The notes: generated by a model not told the origin, from the letters alone. 64,000 bases of DNA from Tillus elongatus (GCA_964006375.1 OZ023265.1:168787033-168851032); one strand, 5' to 3'. Positions 1-11,335 are shown, numbered from the stretch's first letter. Translations and numbers: made by a program.

Positions 1-1771
1 CTGGTTTAACGACCCCATTTACTTCTAATAATATAAATGAAGTCAAAGATTTGTTATATAATATTGACAAAAACTCTGAAGAAATCTATGCTGAAAAACG
101 CGATGAAAATAAAAGTGTTTTAAAACACATTTCAAACTTATTAGATTCATTGATGGCAAATATTTCAGATGAGGAGGACGACAGTTTTCAAAAAAAATGC
201 GTTAGCTTTTTTATCCGAGCAAATAAAATTACATACATCAAACAAGGCAAGATATCGTTATTCAAATAATACTATGATTTTAGACTCGATCCTTGTAACA
301 ATAAGTCCTCATGCTTACAGGTACTAGAGACATTTTGGCGTACTTATATTACCTCATCCAGATAGAGTAAAATCAATTTGCAGTTCTTTGTTAACAGACC
401 CTACAACGGAAAAAAGAAATATGTGCTTTAACTATGCGAGAAACCTATTTAAGTTACTATCGGACCGTGAAAAATATATTATACTATTGATGGACGAAAT
501 CCATATTAAACCATTTCTGGATTATAAAGCAGGAAATATAGTTGGTTCTGCTTATAACTCTGCTTGCAAATTCAGCTTTTGTGTTTATGATATCTAGTAT
601 TATGTCAAGCGTAAAAAAAGTTGTGCATATCAATCCTACTTCCAAAATTGACCACCTTCTGCTTTTTTCATTAATTGAGGAAGTGATCACTAAGTTGAAG
701 GAAATTGGATACAAGGTATTTTGTGTTATTAGTGACAATAATGCTATGAACAGTAAAGCAATGAGTATTTTTTCTGATAATAGATGCTTAAGTATTGTTT
801 ATCCTCACCCTACAGATAAAACGCGCCCTCTTTTTTTTCGACTCTGTACACTTGCTCAAATGTATCCGAAATAACTGGCTCAATTCAAAACCAGACCAAA
901 CACTATATTACCCTGACTTTGATAGTGGCGTTGAAAAGGCAGCTGCTTTTCAATCCCCCAAAACACTTAACCAATTAGAACACGATAAAAGGTTGGCTAT
1001 TCCCTAAAGCTCTGTTGTCTACTAATATAGAAAGGCAAAATGTTTCATTGGCCCTTAAAGTTTTCAATCCTTTTGTAAAACAGGCCTTAATAAAATTCGG
1101 AACTAAAATTGATAAACCCAAAGACACTGCTGACTTCATTAATATAATAGTTAGATGGTGGAAAATCGTTAATGTAAAAACCCCTCTTGAATGGAAACGC
1201 TTAAATGACAATTTCCAAGAGCCTTTAGCTGCAGAAACTTTTCTTTCCGATAAAAAATTTCTCTTTTTGAATCAAACGTTAAACTGGCTAGAAAACTGGA
1301 AAACTAAGCCTTTTTCTAATAAATTGAGTACTCAAACTCATACAGCATTAACGCACACAGAGTATGCAATGACAGAAGTTATACAGTATTGTTTCAGTGA
1401 ACTTAAAATGAACTATGTCTTATTAGGCAAATTTCAAACAGACGATTTAGAAAATATGTTTGGTCGCTATAGGCAACTTGCGGGCGGGCAATATCATATT
1501 TCTTTGCGACAATCAGAAAAAAGGCTCCGAATTCAATCATTATTTACTCTAAAATCGCAAACCTTCGGCAATATTCAAATTGAGCAGTTTTGCGAAGATA
1601 TTGATGTCCCTGACGAAATTGAAGAAAACCACTCATGTAATCCTGAAATAGCTGAAACCGATGTAGACTATGTCAGTGATTATATTCCGGTAATCACTTA
1701 TTTAGCACGTTACTGTTGTTATATTGCGCGAAAAAGAATTCAGTGTGAAATATGTACGGAAAATATCTTTT
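1..1771 (+). pseudogene. P-superfamily (THAP9-like) transposase, N-terminal and central part, decayed
   Basis: Decayed transposase of the P-element superfamily, which cuts and pastes DNA in the nucleus. The reading frame is already open at the window edge, so the THAP-type DNA-binding end lies outside. Pieces follow in several frames. A segment at about 388-590 contains LLMDEIHIKPFLDYKAG, which matches the first catalytic Asp region of the RNase-H-like fold. A segment at 700-770 contains VISDNNAMNSKAM, the second Asp region. A segment at 835-880 reads DSVHLLKCIRNNWL after a frame change, a hallmark of P/THAP9 proteins. The longest open piece (1015-1815) contains KFQTDDLENMFGRYRQLAGG, typical of the C-terminal half; its last residues are read-through into the LINE. 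At least three frame changes are needed, so it is not functional. The ORF is broken at about 1772 by an antisense LINE and resumes near 2240. Family assignment is firm from these motifs; activity is excluded. Confidence 0.85.
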
Positions 1772-2239
1772 TTTTTTTTCATTTCAACAACACACCACGA
1801 GGACTTACAGCCTAAATACTATCGTACCGTGGGTGTTGACAAGGAGGAAAGAGGCAACTTGTTAATTCTGGACTTAAAGGTTTGGAGGTTCGGAGGAGAA
1901 GGAAAAACATGTGCCGGCAAGCAATTCCACAATTTGGAAGTCCTCGGGACAAAAGAGCGGGCATAACAGGATATTCTATGTCTGGTGACTTGGACAGTAA
2001 AGGATGCATTCGCTCTGTTCCCTTGGTAGATCTGTTGGGGGCAGCAGGTGGAGGAACTATGGAAGAAAACTCCTCTGAGCAGTGCCCGTGCAGATATCTA
2101 TAAAAGAGAGAGAGGTCACCAAGGGCAAGGGATGGCAGCCTTTGGATGAGGGTAGGGTCACCGATGAGACGTATAGCTCTCTTTTGGATGGAGTCCAAGA
2201 TAGCGAGTGTAGAAGCGGCAGCTGTAACCCAGAGCAGTA
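1772..2239 (-). pseudogene. 5'-truncated jockey-like LINE, 3' end only, inserted in the P-like gene
   Basis: Antisense copy of the LINE that is more complete at 24615-26176. Read on the minus strand it begins near DSIQKRAIRLIGDPTL (about 2198), continues through the C-terminal tail of the reverse transcriptase ORF (SLFYRYLHGHCSEE, then a frame change), and ends in the 3' UTR with an A-run seen as a T-run at about 1768-1780. The copy is only about 470 bp long, the usual result of incomplete target-primed reverse transcription. The P-like transposase frame stops at its left edge and resumes at its right edge, so the LINE inserted after the P-like element. The target duplication is not obvious. 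No function remains. Confidence 0.85.
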
Positions 2240-2627
2240 AATTTATAACGATGAAATCATTGTTGAAGATAATTTCACCCTGATTAAAAGCTTAAGCCGG
2301 GAAAAATTGCTCTATCCCCTAGACGTTATCGTACGAATGGTTTTATGTGCGTATATAATATTTAACAAAATTTTGGATGAATTTGAGGAAACTTTCTTAA
2401 CAGTTCGTAATAAACGTGCATCTCTAAGCCACTATATTACAAAATTTCTTTTAGATAACGGGCACTTGTCTGTCGATCATAAATGTAATGTTCATCCGAT
2501 TGTACATATAGCAAGCATTGTCATAACCTGCACAGTAAATATTCTTCTTAAAAATTATTATGGAAAATATAATGATCGGTTGGCGAAGCCATCTAAAAGC
2601 CATAAATTAATAATTCTTACCAAATAG
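2240..2627 (+). pseudogene. P-superfamily transposase, C-terminal part
   Basis: Continuation of the P-like transposase after the LINE insertion. An open frame runs from about 2243 (YNDEIIVEDNFTLIKSL) to the stop at 2625-2627. It contains NKRASLSHYITKFLLDNGHL and ends in SKSHKLIILTK, a plausible natural C-terminus. This piece has no internal stop, unlike the N-terminal half. It is ORF debris of the same element, not a separate gene. Confidence 0.75.
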
Positions 2628-2895
2628 ACCGTATTCTTTTTATAATGATTTTTGCTGTGAAACTTAGTTTTTTCATAATAAAATCGAATGGGGTGCAATG
2701 AAGGGCTCAGTTGACGACTGGCACCCTCTTTCAACCAAAAGCCCTTCAAAAGTTTGTAGAATAAGAGTCTTTTAAGGCTAAAGCAACGTAAAACTCATGA
2801 TAGACTGAGCGGTTCCTATGGTCTGGCACGCTAGCGCGATGCCTGCTTGTGGTGACGTCACGCTCGAGCACCGAGTCCTTATATCTCGGTGTTGC
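2628..2895. other. Unassigned spacer between P-like element and composite repeat
   Basis: No coding sequence is recognised. The DNA is AT-rich up to about 2810 and then becomes GC-richer, with a palindromic TGACGTCA octamer at 2853-2860. The P-element 3' terminal repeat should lie here, but I cannot define it. Confidence 0.4.
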
Positions 2896-3198
2896 CGATT
2901 CTAGGCGGCCTAGTTTGCGCTCATTTGAAGAAATGTTTTTAAAATTCAAAAGTCGCTGTCTCCTCATTAACGAATTTTTTCTACGATATTAGCTAAAAAT
3001 TATAGACTGTTAAACAAAAACTTAACAAAACCTACAGCCAAAGCATGAACTTAACTAAACTTACAGCCAAAGCATCAGAGAAAGCGTCTATATGACATGA
3101 ATTTTCTGTAACAATTTTAGTAAAATGAAGGACAAAGACGATTGAAGCGGAAACTTAAGGGTTTGCAGAACACCCATCTTGCGACATTTTCTTTACGT
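2896..3198 (+). repeat. Composite repeat (GCR) module, plus orientation
   Basis: Starts with the block 'tagtttgcgctcatttgaag', then AAAAGTCGCTGTCTCCTCAT, a degenerate AACGAATTTT hairpin end, and then runs straight into the internal GCR block around 'actgttaaac' and 'aaaatgaaggac'. In intact copies the hairpin is terminal, so here two modules are joined in tandem or recombined. The copy is cut by a mariner fragment at 3199. Confidence 0.7.
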
Positions 3199-3395
3199 AA
3201 CCATTTAGCCATGTGTGATGCCTATGGCTTCCACAATCTCCGGCACTTTCAATCTCCGAGCGGCCAACACCATATCGTGAATTTTTTCAATTGTTTCGGG
3301 TGTAGCATTCTCAACTGGGCGTCCAGAACGTTCGGCGTCATTTGTGCTTGTACGGCCGCAGCGAAATTCAGTAAACCACTTTTTTACCATAGAAA
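3199..3395 (-). pseudogene. mariner transposase fragment (N-terminal region)
   Basis: The minus strand encodes VKKWFTEFRCGRTSTNDAER followed by SGRPVENATPETIEKIHDMV and ends near EAIGITHG. This is the helix-turn-helix DNA-binding region and linker shared by mariner transposases (the type fused in vertebrate SETMAR). Only about 62 of roughly 345 residues are present; the DDD catalytic domain is absent. The upstream codons that keep the frame open (to 3504) are GCR sequence, not mariner. The fragment is flanked on both sides by GCR modules that face each other, so it sits in the loop of an inverted repeat. Confidence 0.85.
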
Positions 3396-3765
3396 TTGAT
3401 TGTGCAATTATTTTTTTTAATTTTATAATTTTTCTTCCTGAAACGTCAAAGTCGCGATTTGAAACGTCAAAATTTGCATTTTTCAGCCAACGAATCTGAA
3501 ACAAATACGGATTATGTAGAAGAAACGTTGTAATAAGTGTGTTTTACAAAGCCTTAAGTTTCAGGTTCAACCATCATTTTACTAAAATTATTTAGGAAAA
3601 TCCATTTCTGATATACCCTATTTCTGATGCTTTGGCAGTAGTTTCAGCTATAGAGTTTAAGGTTGAATAGTCTATATTTTAGCAAATTTTCGTAGAAAAA
3701 AGTCGTTATTGAGAAGACCGCGACTTATAAATTAAACCTCAACAAAATTTAGTGACATGAATATA
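3396..3765 (-). repeat. Composite repeat (GCR) module, minus orientation
   Basis: Reverse-complement copy of the block also seen at 10600-10860 and 51340-51560. It includes the paired 'aaacgtcaaa' motifs, the 'ccttaagtttcaggttcaac' block and the 'tttctgatgctttggcagta' block, then a degenerate hairpin end at about 3690-3740. It forms an inverted pair with 2896-3198. Confidence 0.7.
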
Positions 3766-4203
3766 CGCCACTGACTGCAATATGATTTGTATATTATTTT
3801 GAGATAAAGAAGCTAAAACTACAAGTTTTTGTCTCTTGAAATTTCTCCGTATCTTGAATCGTTTACACGATAAAAAATAAAAACCTTCTTATGGCATGGC
3901 CATTTATCAGACCGAAAATCACAAACACGAACAATCATTTTTGTTGATGTGCCCCCCCTAATGCCTATGGACTTAACAATCTCTATCTAATTAGGACCAA
4001 ATCAGCCCACTTTCCTACAAAGAACGCTGCCAAATTTCAAAACAATCGGTGAGGAGATATTTGAATTATTTTTTAAAAATCGTTATTTTACAAAAAATTT
4101 AACACCTTGTATCTTGGAAACAATGCATTTTAGCACCTATGTTTATGGGAACTTTTTTTCATAAAATGACCTGGGAAATCAACTCCTTAAATATTGCCCC
4201 GTC
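3766..4203. other. Unassigned AT-rich sequence, probably old repeat
   Basis: No open frame and no recognised domain. Phrases such as 'accttgtatcttggaaacaa' look like transposon-derived non-coding DNA, but I cannot assign a family. Confidence 0.4.
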
Positions 4204-4333
4204 TTTTAGTGAATTTTCTTAAAAAAAATTCACTAATGAGGAGATCCCGGACTTTTGAATTTTGAAAAAATTTCTTCAAATGAGCGCTAATTAGGCCCCC
4301 CAGAACAAATATCCGGGGTCAGTTTCAATTTTT

Positions 4334-4503
<170 letters not shown>

Positions 4504-5602
4504 CACACCGATAACTCAAAAAATAATGGCCGATTTTGACTAAATTTGGTGAATACCTTCCTTTTGCAAATGGCTTGTATAAGTTCGTTAGTGAGGAAAA
4601 TCGGCCCAGGTCTTCCTGGAAAATTTTGAGTTTTCCTTCAAAAAAAATTTATATCTCCGGAATTAACAAAGTAAGGGCAACCAAATTTGGTACACTGGTT
4701 TATGTCATTATAGGTGAGATGCCTACCGAAATTTAGCTCTGTAGGTCAAAAGACAAAAAAGTTATGGGCATTTAAAGAAACATAAATTCGGATATTCCTC
4801 AAAACGTCAAAGTGACAATTTAAAACGTCAAAATTCGCAACAAACAAAGAACTTGAATCTAATACAGGCTCTGGAAAGAAAATGTCTCAAGAAGAATGTT
4901 TTACAAACCCTGAAGTCTTAGTTTCAACCGTCATCGTCCTTCATTTTACTGAAATATTTCCAGAAAATTCATTTTAAATAGACCCTTTCTCTGATGCTTG
5001 GCAGTAGCCTTAGCTATAGAGTTTATTGTTTAATGGTATATAATTTTGGTAGAATTTTCGTAAAAAATCAATAAAGCTCAATATATTCGTTATTATACAA
5101 GATATGAAAAAATATTGTATACATTAATTATACGGTGTCTTGCTACACCTTAAAAAATTATTGCTTCCATCACAGGTGGCCCATAAGTCGTTGGTGATAC
5201 AAATAATTATTTTTTTTAATGGCAAACGCCTTATGTTTTTGCATTTTCCATCGAAATATAATGCATGTTTGTAAGTTAAGAAATTCTGGACGCAGCAAGT
5301 GCGTTATGGTAGCGAATTTTGATTAAATGTTTCATATTTGAAAAGCTCAATTTGCTATTAACCTATAAGGTTGACCAAGAAACGGATTTTTTCGGTTACA
5401 TTTTAAGTTTACTTTCGGAAATTTATGTACGTTTTCAAACAATAAAGTTATTTTGATGAAACATGGCACATTGTTTTTACTATATAGGTTATCCTGTTAA
5501 CCAAATTTGATGCCTGCTTTTTTTAAATCAAACACGCCTTATGTTATTGTATTTTTGCATTTTCCATCAAAGTATAATACATGTTTGTAGGAAAAAAATT
5601 CT

Positions 5603-5912
5603 GGATGCAGCAAGTGCGTTATGGTAGTGAATTTTGATCAAATGCTTCATATTTTAATAGCCAAATTTGCTATTAACCTATAAGGTTGACCAAGAAACGA
5701 GTTTTTCCGGGAACACTTTAACTTTACTTTTGGAAATTGTTGTACATTTTCACACAATAAAGTTATCTTTATGAAACATGGTACATTGTTTTTACTAGAT
5801 GGGTTATACTGGTAACCAAAATTGATGCCTGCTTTTTAAAAAAGAAAACACACATATTTGCAATAAAAACATTTTTATGAAAATTCACTACCATAACGCA
5901 CTTGCTGCGTCC
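5603..5912. repeat. ~305-bp sub-unit with inverted ends
   Basis: The unit starts GGATGCAGCAAGTGCGTTAT and ends with the inverse (CATAACGCACTTGCTGCGTCC), giving roughly 40-bp imperfect inverted ends. Between them are conserved blocks ('caatttgctattaacctata', 'atgaaacatggtacattgtt', 'ttgatgcctgc'). The same unit recurs at 35343-35646, 50581-50886, 53139-53445, 58916-59224 and 63564-63866, alone or as the first part of a larger GCR. Confidence 0.8.
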
Positions 5913-5930
5913 CGAGTTTTTTAAACACCG

Positions 5931-5933
<3 letters not shown>

Positions 5934-5973
<40 letters not shown>
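5934..5973. repeat. (TA)n microsatellite
   Basis: Short TA array of about 40 bp, directly outside the GGACGCAGC end of the preceding composite repeat rather than in its usual internal position. Confidence 0.95.
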
Positions 5974-5977
<4 letters not shown>

Positions 5978-6640
5978 TCTTTCGATTAATGGATTTTTCG
6001 TTGTAAGAAAAATTCGGTAAAGGGAATTTTTTCCACGAAAATCTTAGAGAATTGGCTCACAGCCTGATAGGCAATAACTTGGTCGAGGAGCTAAGGAGAC
6101 AGTGGCAGCCATATTCTGGGAACGGCGAATGGCTATATGCTCGCTGACGTCATTTATTGGGTGTTATTTAAAAAGTATATCCTGTGAAGTAGCGCGCTTT
6201 AGAACTGGAATCGGTTAAATCAGCTTAGCAACCCTCCGGTAATCAAATATATATCTCCTGCCTCTGACATTTTCCACATAGTTCTCAAAATTGTATTTCG
6301 GTTATCAGCTTTCTTTTCGGCGATAATCTAGTTGCCTTTGCTTGTCCTCCAAGGCACTTCGTTCTCTCCAGACTGATTGTTTCATTTTTATTATAGAACG
6401 GGGAAACTTAATTCCAAGCTAAACGACATTTTCTTTATATTAAGCGAAAATATTCTTTTGTGTTTATTTAGCTGACGTTGCCCAGCTGGAGATTCAGACA
6501 CAAGTAAATATCCAAATAGAATGTTTGCGTTACCTAAGTGAAAAATTAATATAAATATTTTTCAAACTTTTTATGTCTGGAGATATAACAAATGTAACTA
6601 GACTTAAGTAATTGGCTACTTGTTTGCTTATATTATAAAT
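5974..6640. other. Unassigned region
   Basis: No recognised gene. It is slightly GC-richer than its surroundings at 6050-6200 and contains one TGACGTCA octamer at 6145-6152. Short frames carry no domain that I recognise. Confidence 0.4.
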
Positions 6641-6644
6641 CTAT

Positions 6645-6766
<122 letters not shown>

Positions 6767-6774
6767 AGAGATTC

Positions 6775-7035
6775 CACTTAGTTTATTCTAAGGATTTTTC
6801 TGCATGAGTTGAGCAACACCGAGTGCACTCCGTTCGCCTAGGGTGTTCCTTCTGCGTCTGGATGTCAGGTAAGTATTATAGTACTTTCCGTACTATATGC
6901 GCTGTACCCAGGACCACTGCCTTTTGCATTAGCAGGAGATTGTGTTTTCCTGGAACTTCCTTCATGAAATTGGTGGTGATATTGGAAATAAATACTGTGG
7001 CTCCCAGTGGCGTCTCCTGACCAAAAAGTTCGGGT
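6775..7035 (-). pseudogene. R2/NeSL-type LINE, C-terminal end of ORF and 3' UTR
   Basis: The minus strand encodes the extreme C-terminus of a LINE polyprotein of the group with a restriction-like endonuclease (R2, R4, NeSL). After PQYLFPISPP the frame reads VPGKHNLLLMQKAVVLGTAH, then IVRKVL and two stops. The 'QKxxLLGTAHIxRKVL' ending is characteristic of this group. The RT core is missing, so this is a strongly 5'-truncated copy. The 3' UTR runs into the (AAT)n tail at 6645-6765. A second piece of the same family lies at 8425-9121 in the same orientation. Confidence 0.75.
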
Positions 7036-7090
7036 GTGCGGTAACGAGTTGCTGTTACTGGTGGTTTTAAAAATTATTAACACTAAATGT

Positions 7091-7103
<13 letters not shown>

Positions 7104-7163
<60 letters not shown>
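7104..7163. repeat. (TA)n microsatellite
   Basis: A TA array of about 60 bp preceded by 'atacatacata'. Its flanks are not recognisable GCR blocks. Confidence 0.95.
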
Positions 7164-7167
<4 letters not shown>

Positions 7168-7400
7168 CGATATGGGAATAATAGGTAGATAAATAAATTA
7201 ATCTCCCACCGCAACAGTAACAAGTTAAAAAGTCACTTAAAACTTTAAAACACGAAAAGAACATGGAATTATTATACAACCTCTTCTCTTCACACAAATT
7301 TGTGTTAGCGTTAGAACTGTCTGGAACGGGGTGAAAACTGAAAACATTAAAGTAGTTCAATGTTAATATGGTACTAAATAATAAAATGTGTAAAAAGCCT

Positions 7401-7731
7401 GGATGCAGCAAGTGCGTTATGGTAGTGAATTTTCATAGAAATGATCTGGCACAAAATATTTTATTATAACTTTTTTTTCTTGTAACATAGAAAACTAAAC
7501 TTTGGTGTATAGTTTACTTTTTATATCGTAAACCTACCTACCAAATTTGGTTATCATATATTTTTTATTTTTCAGATACAAATTTTTTTCGAATGAAGAT
7601 TTAAAATTTTCCCGGAAAACCTCGTCTGATTTTCCGGACTAACGAACTTATCCAAGCCATTTACAAAAGGAAGGTATATGCCAAATTTTATCAAAATCGG
7701 CCGATTATATTTTGAGTTATCGGTGTGATAC

Positions 7732-7816
<85 letters not shown>

Positions 7817-7950
7817 CACATATAAAAATTGAAACTGGCCCCGGATATGGGTACTAGGGGTCCTAGTTCGCGCTCATTTACAAAAAATGTTTCAAAATTC
7901 CAAAGTTGAGATCTCCCCATTAATGAATTTTTTCTACGAAAATTCACTGA
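7401..7950 (+). mobile_element. Short complete composite repeat (GCR), plus orientation
   Basis: Begins GGATGCAGCAAGTGCGTTAT at 7401 and ends with the degenerate hairpin 'gaattttttctacgaaaatt' plus CACTGA near 7950. The internal 305-bp sub-unit and the long middle module are deleted. The part kept runs from a 'ttggttatcat' block through 'gagttatcggtgtgatacc', the (TA)n array (7735-7810), 'aattgaaactggccccggat' and 'gcgctcattt' to the hairpin. It is useful as a minimal copy of about 550 bp that keeps both ends and the array. Confidence 0.75.
7735..7810. repeat. (TA)n microsatellite inside composite repeat
   Basis: About 76 bp of TA at the standard internal position, between 'ggtgtgatacc' and the 'gaaactg' block. 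Confidence 0.95.
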
Positions 7951-8424
7951 AATGTATTATAGTCTTTGATTCTAGAATAGTGTGGTCTCTGCAAGCGCAG
8001 TCGTAATGTTTGTAAATAATGCTATCACAACGTTGGTTAGACCGGGGTTCCTTTCATTTGTCTTGAGCTATATTGTTACAGCTCACTGCAGTGTTAAAAT
8101 CAATGGTATTTTCCTCACTATTTTAAACACGTGGGTGGGGGACTGCATTGTATACCAATACCACTCCATCGACTGAAGTTGTTCGGAAATATTAACGCAC
8201 ACCTAACCCGAATTCATTCCCCGTTGCTATTGACCTACTCATATTCTCTGAATATGTTAGAAGACGTGGTACCACTTCTTACTAAGTCACTATTGACCGA
8301 CTATTTATGAAATCAAATAAGTAAATTAAATCGATTGTCATAAAATATGTAGTGTATTAAGACTAAGGGAAAAAGAAATAAAACATATTTAACTGTGCAC
8401 ATTTTGATTATATTTTAGGGTGTG
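7951..8424. other. Unassigned region
   Basis: No domain recognised. A 64-codon open frame at 7982-8176 is hydrophobic but has no supporting features, so I do not call it a gene. Confidence 0.35.
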
Positions 8425-9121
8425 CGGCGCACACCTAGCTCACTAGGAGAAATCGCCACTGGTGGCTCCGATGATGTCGGGGATTATTTTGGCCTTCAGC
8501 TTGATCTTGGCAGGCAGTTATCAGAGCTTCCGTCTCGGTCTTGAGATTTGCATGGGTGAGCCACGCCCATGAGTTATTTTGATGGATGGTTTCCTTGACG
8601 GCCTCATTTGCTATTTGTCCATGAAGTTGCTTGGTTTTCCATTTTATAATTCGTTCTTCTTTCATCTGTTGTTTCATTTCTTTTACTTTCTTTGTTTCAG
8701 GCATAGCTGTTGTGTTCTGGTTCTTTTTCTTCTCCGTTATCTTCGTCTTCCTCTGTGCTGTTATATTCTTCAGGGGCACCTTGTTGTTGTCTGTACACTA
8801 TTCCCAGGTATTTATCTTTTTGTTTTAGTTGTAGGTAACTGCTGATTCCTTCCTTGGCGATGTTGTTAGTAGCCTCAATGCTAATCAATCCTCTGCCTCC
8901 TTCTTTTCTAGGGATGTACAATCGGTCAATGTCGGCACGTGGATGGAGAGCACCGTACATTGTGAGGAGCTTGCGTGTCTGGGTGTCCAGCTTCCGAATC
9001 TCTGCCTGGGTCCATTTGATGATCCCTATACTGTATTGAATGACAGGAACAGCTAGAGAGGTTATTGCCATCATCTTGTTTTTGGCGTTGAGCTCGGTTT
9101 TAAGAATCGCTCTTATTCCCC
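8425..9121 (-). pseudogene. R2/NeSL-type LINE, RT thumb to linker, internally deleted
   Basis: The minus strand begins at about 9121 with IRAILKTELNAKNKMMAITS and continues through VPVIQYSIGIIKWTQAEIRK and the hallmark HPRADIDRLYIPRKEGGRGL. This is the region after the RT palm in R2/R4/NeSL-type LINEs. It then has an acidic linker and, after a frame change, AWLTHANLKTETEALITACQ. Next the sequence jumps to KIIPDIIGATSGDFS, which belongs near the far C-terminus, so the zinc finger and endonuclease domain are deleted. The catalytic palm (YADD box) is not present. An (ATT)n array abuts the 5' truncation point at 9124. It belongs to the same family as 6775-7035. Confidence 0.8.
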
Positions 9122-9122
9122 G

Positions 9123-9123
<1 letters not shown>

Positions 9124-9206
<83 letters not shown>
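9124..9206. repeat. (ATT)n trinucleotide array
   Basis: About 83 bp of ATT repeat at the 5' truncation boundary of the R2/NeSL-type fragment. It may be the tail of an earlier LINE copy into which this one inserted. Confidence 0.93.
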
Positions 9207-9208
<2 letters not shown>

Positions 9209-9332
9209 TTTATTGCTTTAAATCATACAATAAATTTAAGACTTGTGCTGAATATTAACATACAAAAGCTATTTTAACATACAAGAAAGTCCATTTTGTA
9301 CTTGGCAGCATATCACAATGACAATAAAAGTA

Positions 9333-11242
9333 TGGATGCAGCAAGTGCGTTATGGTAGCGAATTTTCGTAAAAAAGTGTTTTTCATTCCAAATATGTCTT
9401 GTTTTTAAAAGAACATTTGGTTGACAGTATAACCTATATAGTTGTAACAATGTACTACATTTTATTAAAATAGCTTTGTTGTTTCAAAAAGTACAAAGAT
9501 TTACCCAAAATAAAATAAAAAGTTCCAGAAAAAACTGGTACGATTTTCCTGACCAAAGAATCTTTTCAAGCTATTTACACACCTGCCAAGATAATTATTG
9601 ACAAACAGATTTATCACCAAAGTTAAAAAAAAAAATTTATGAAAATTTCCAAAAATTTCTTTTACAAAAATTCCCACTTTTTGGCTGAAATTGCCTTCAT
9701 TAATGTTACACTAATTTATATTTTTCACAAAAATTCGACAATTTTTTTTGATAATAACTTACTAAACATGTATTATTAATTACCAACATATCACAAAAAT
9801 CTTACAAAAAATGATTTCTATGGAAACACAAAAACATTTTTGCGAAAACTTGTCACATTCAGCAACTATTTGAGAGTGCCTGTAAAAGGCAGCTCGATTT
9901 CTTCGACGAGTAATACAAACGAAAATCTCTCTGAATGCGTCATTTCCATGGGGCTATCTATTAGTAAAAACTCCCTATCACAATTTGTGATGTGTTTGTG
10001 ATATGGACCAAAAACGTGAAAAGTTGCAAAACAATTGGAATAACTCAAAAACGATGAATGATATATATATTTTTCCTTACAAACATGCATTATAATTCAA
10101 TAGAAAATGCAGAAATGCAATAATATGAAAAACGTGAAAGGTTGCAAAACAATTGAGATAACTCAAAAACGATGAACGATATCAATTTTTTTTCTTACAA
10201 ACATGCATTACAATTCGCTGAAAAACACAAAAATGCAATAAAATAAGGGGGTGTTCTATTAAAAAAAGAAAGTGTGTATCACCAGCGACTTATGGGCCAT
10301 GCTTTAGTTATCAAAATAATTTTATAAGATGCAACTCAAAACACCCTATAATTAACGTCTAGAATTTTTGCCGGAATTTTGTATATAAACAAAAATATTG
10401 AGTTTTACCGTAGAAATGCGCCACCCTGTATATGTGTTAACAGACGAAAACTGAAACTTACCCCGTTTATGGGTTTTAGGGGTTCTAGTTCGCGCTCATT
10501 TGAAGAAATCTTGTCAAAATTCATAAGTCGCTGTCTTTTAAATAACAAAGTCTTCTACGAAAATTTGCTAAAATATAGACTATTAAACCATAAACTGTAT
10601 AGCTGAAACTACTGCCAGAGCATCAGAAAGATCGTCTACTAGAAATGGATTTTCCGAAAATATTTTCGTAAAATAAAGGTCAATGATAGTTGAAGCTGAA
10701 ACTTAAGGCATTATAAAACACGTTTATTACGAGATTTCTTCTACACAATTCGTATTTGTTTCAGATTATTTGTCTGAAAATTGCAAAGTTTGACGTTTGA
10801 AATCGCGACTTTGAGGTTTTAAGAAGAAAAATTATAAAATTTTCAAAATTGTTTTTCTGCTACTTCTTGACACTTTTGCGCCAAGAAAACTTAACCGTTA
10901 TATGTAATATTCAATTGGTTTTGTTAACCACACAAAATATTTTTTTCTCGTGCTTTCTTTTGATCATCAGTGGCACCCAAATTTTTTTCTTTAAATGCCT
11001 ATAACTTTTTTCCTTTTAACGTAGAGATCTGAATTTCAGCACGTAGGGTAAGTTTGACAGTAGGAACGTATGTCTCAAATTTGGTTGTCATAGTTTTTTT
11101 TATGATACAAAAATTTTCCGAAAGAAAACCAAGAAAAACTGGTCCAATGTTCCTGGATAACAAACTAATCCAAGCCACTTACAAAATCAAGGTACCTACC
11201 AAATTTCATCAAAATCGGCCCATTATTTTAGGAATTATCGTT

Positions 11243-11335
<93 letters not shown>
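9333..11335 (+). repeat. Degenerate composite repeat (GCR) array, plus orientation
   Basis: Starts GGATGCAGCAAGTGCGTTAT. Diverged middle modules follow, including 'caccagcgacttatgggcca' (10278), 'caactcaaaacaccctataa' (10332), the 'gcgctcattt' block (10493) with a degenerate hairpin, and the 'aaacttaaggc' block (10700). A TA array closes it at 11246-11333. The hairpin block occurs before a second internal module, so this is two GCRs fused or a tandem pair. There is no coding capacity. Confidence 0.6.
11246..11333. repeat. (TA)n microsatellite
   Basis: About 88 bp of TA, preceded by the GCR block 'aattatcgttgtgata' but not followed by the usual 'gaaactgacc' block, so the copy ends at the array. 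Confidence 0.95.

Noticed and set aside
3396..3504. N-terminal extension of the mariner fragment (MFQIRWLKNANFDVSNRDFD)
   Set aside because: The same nucleotides occur in GCR modules elsewhere (10750-10830, 51460-51520), so this is repeat DNA read in frame by chance, not transposase.
9124..9206. Poly-Tyr frame through the ATT array
   Set aside because: Trinucleotide repeat artefact; the coding signal here is the minus-strand LINE.
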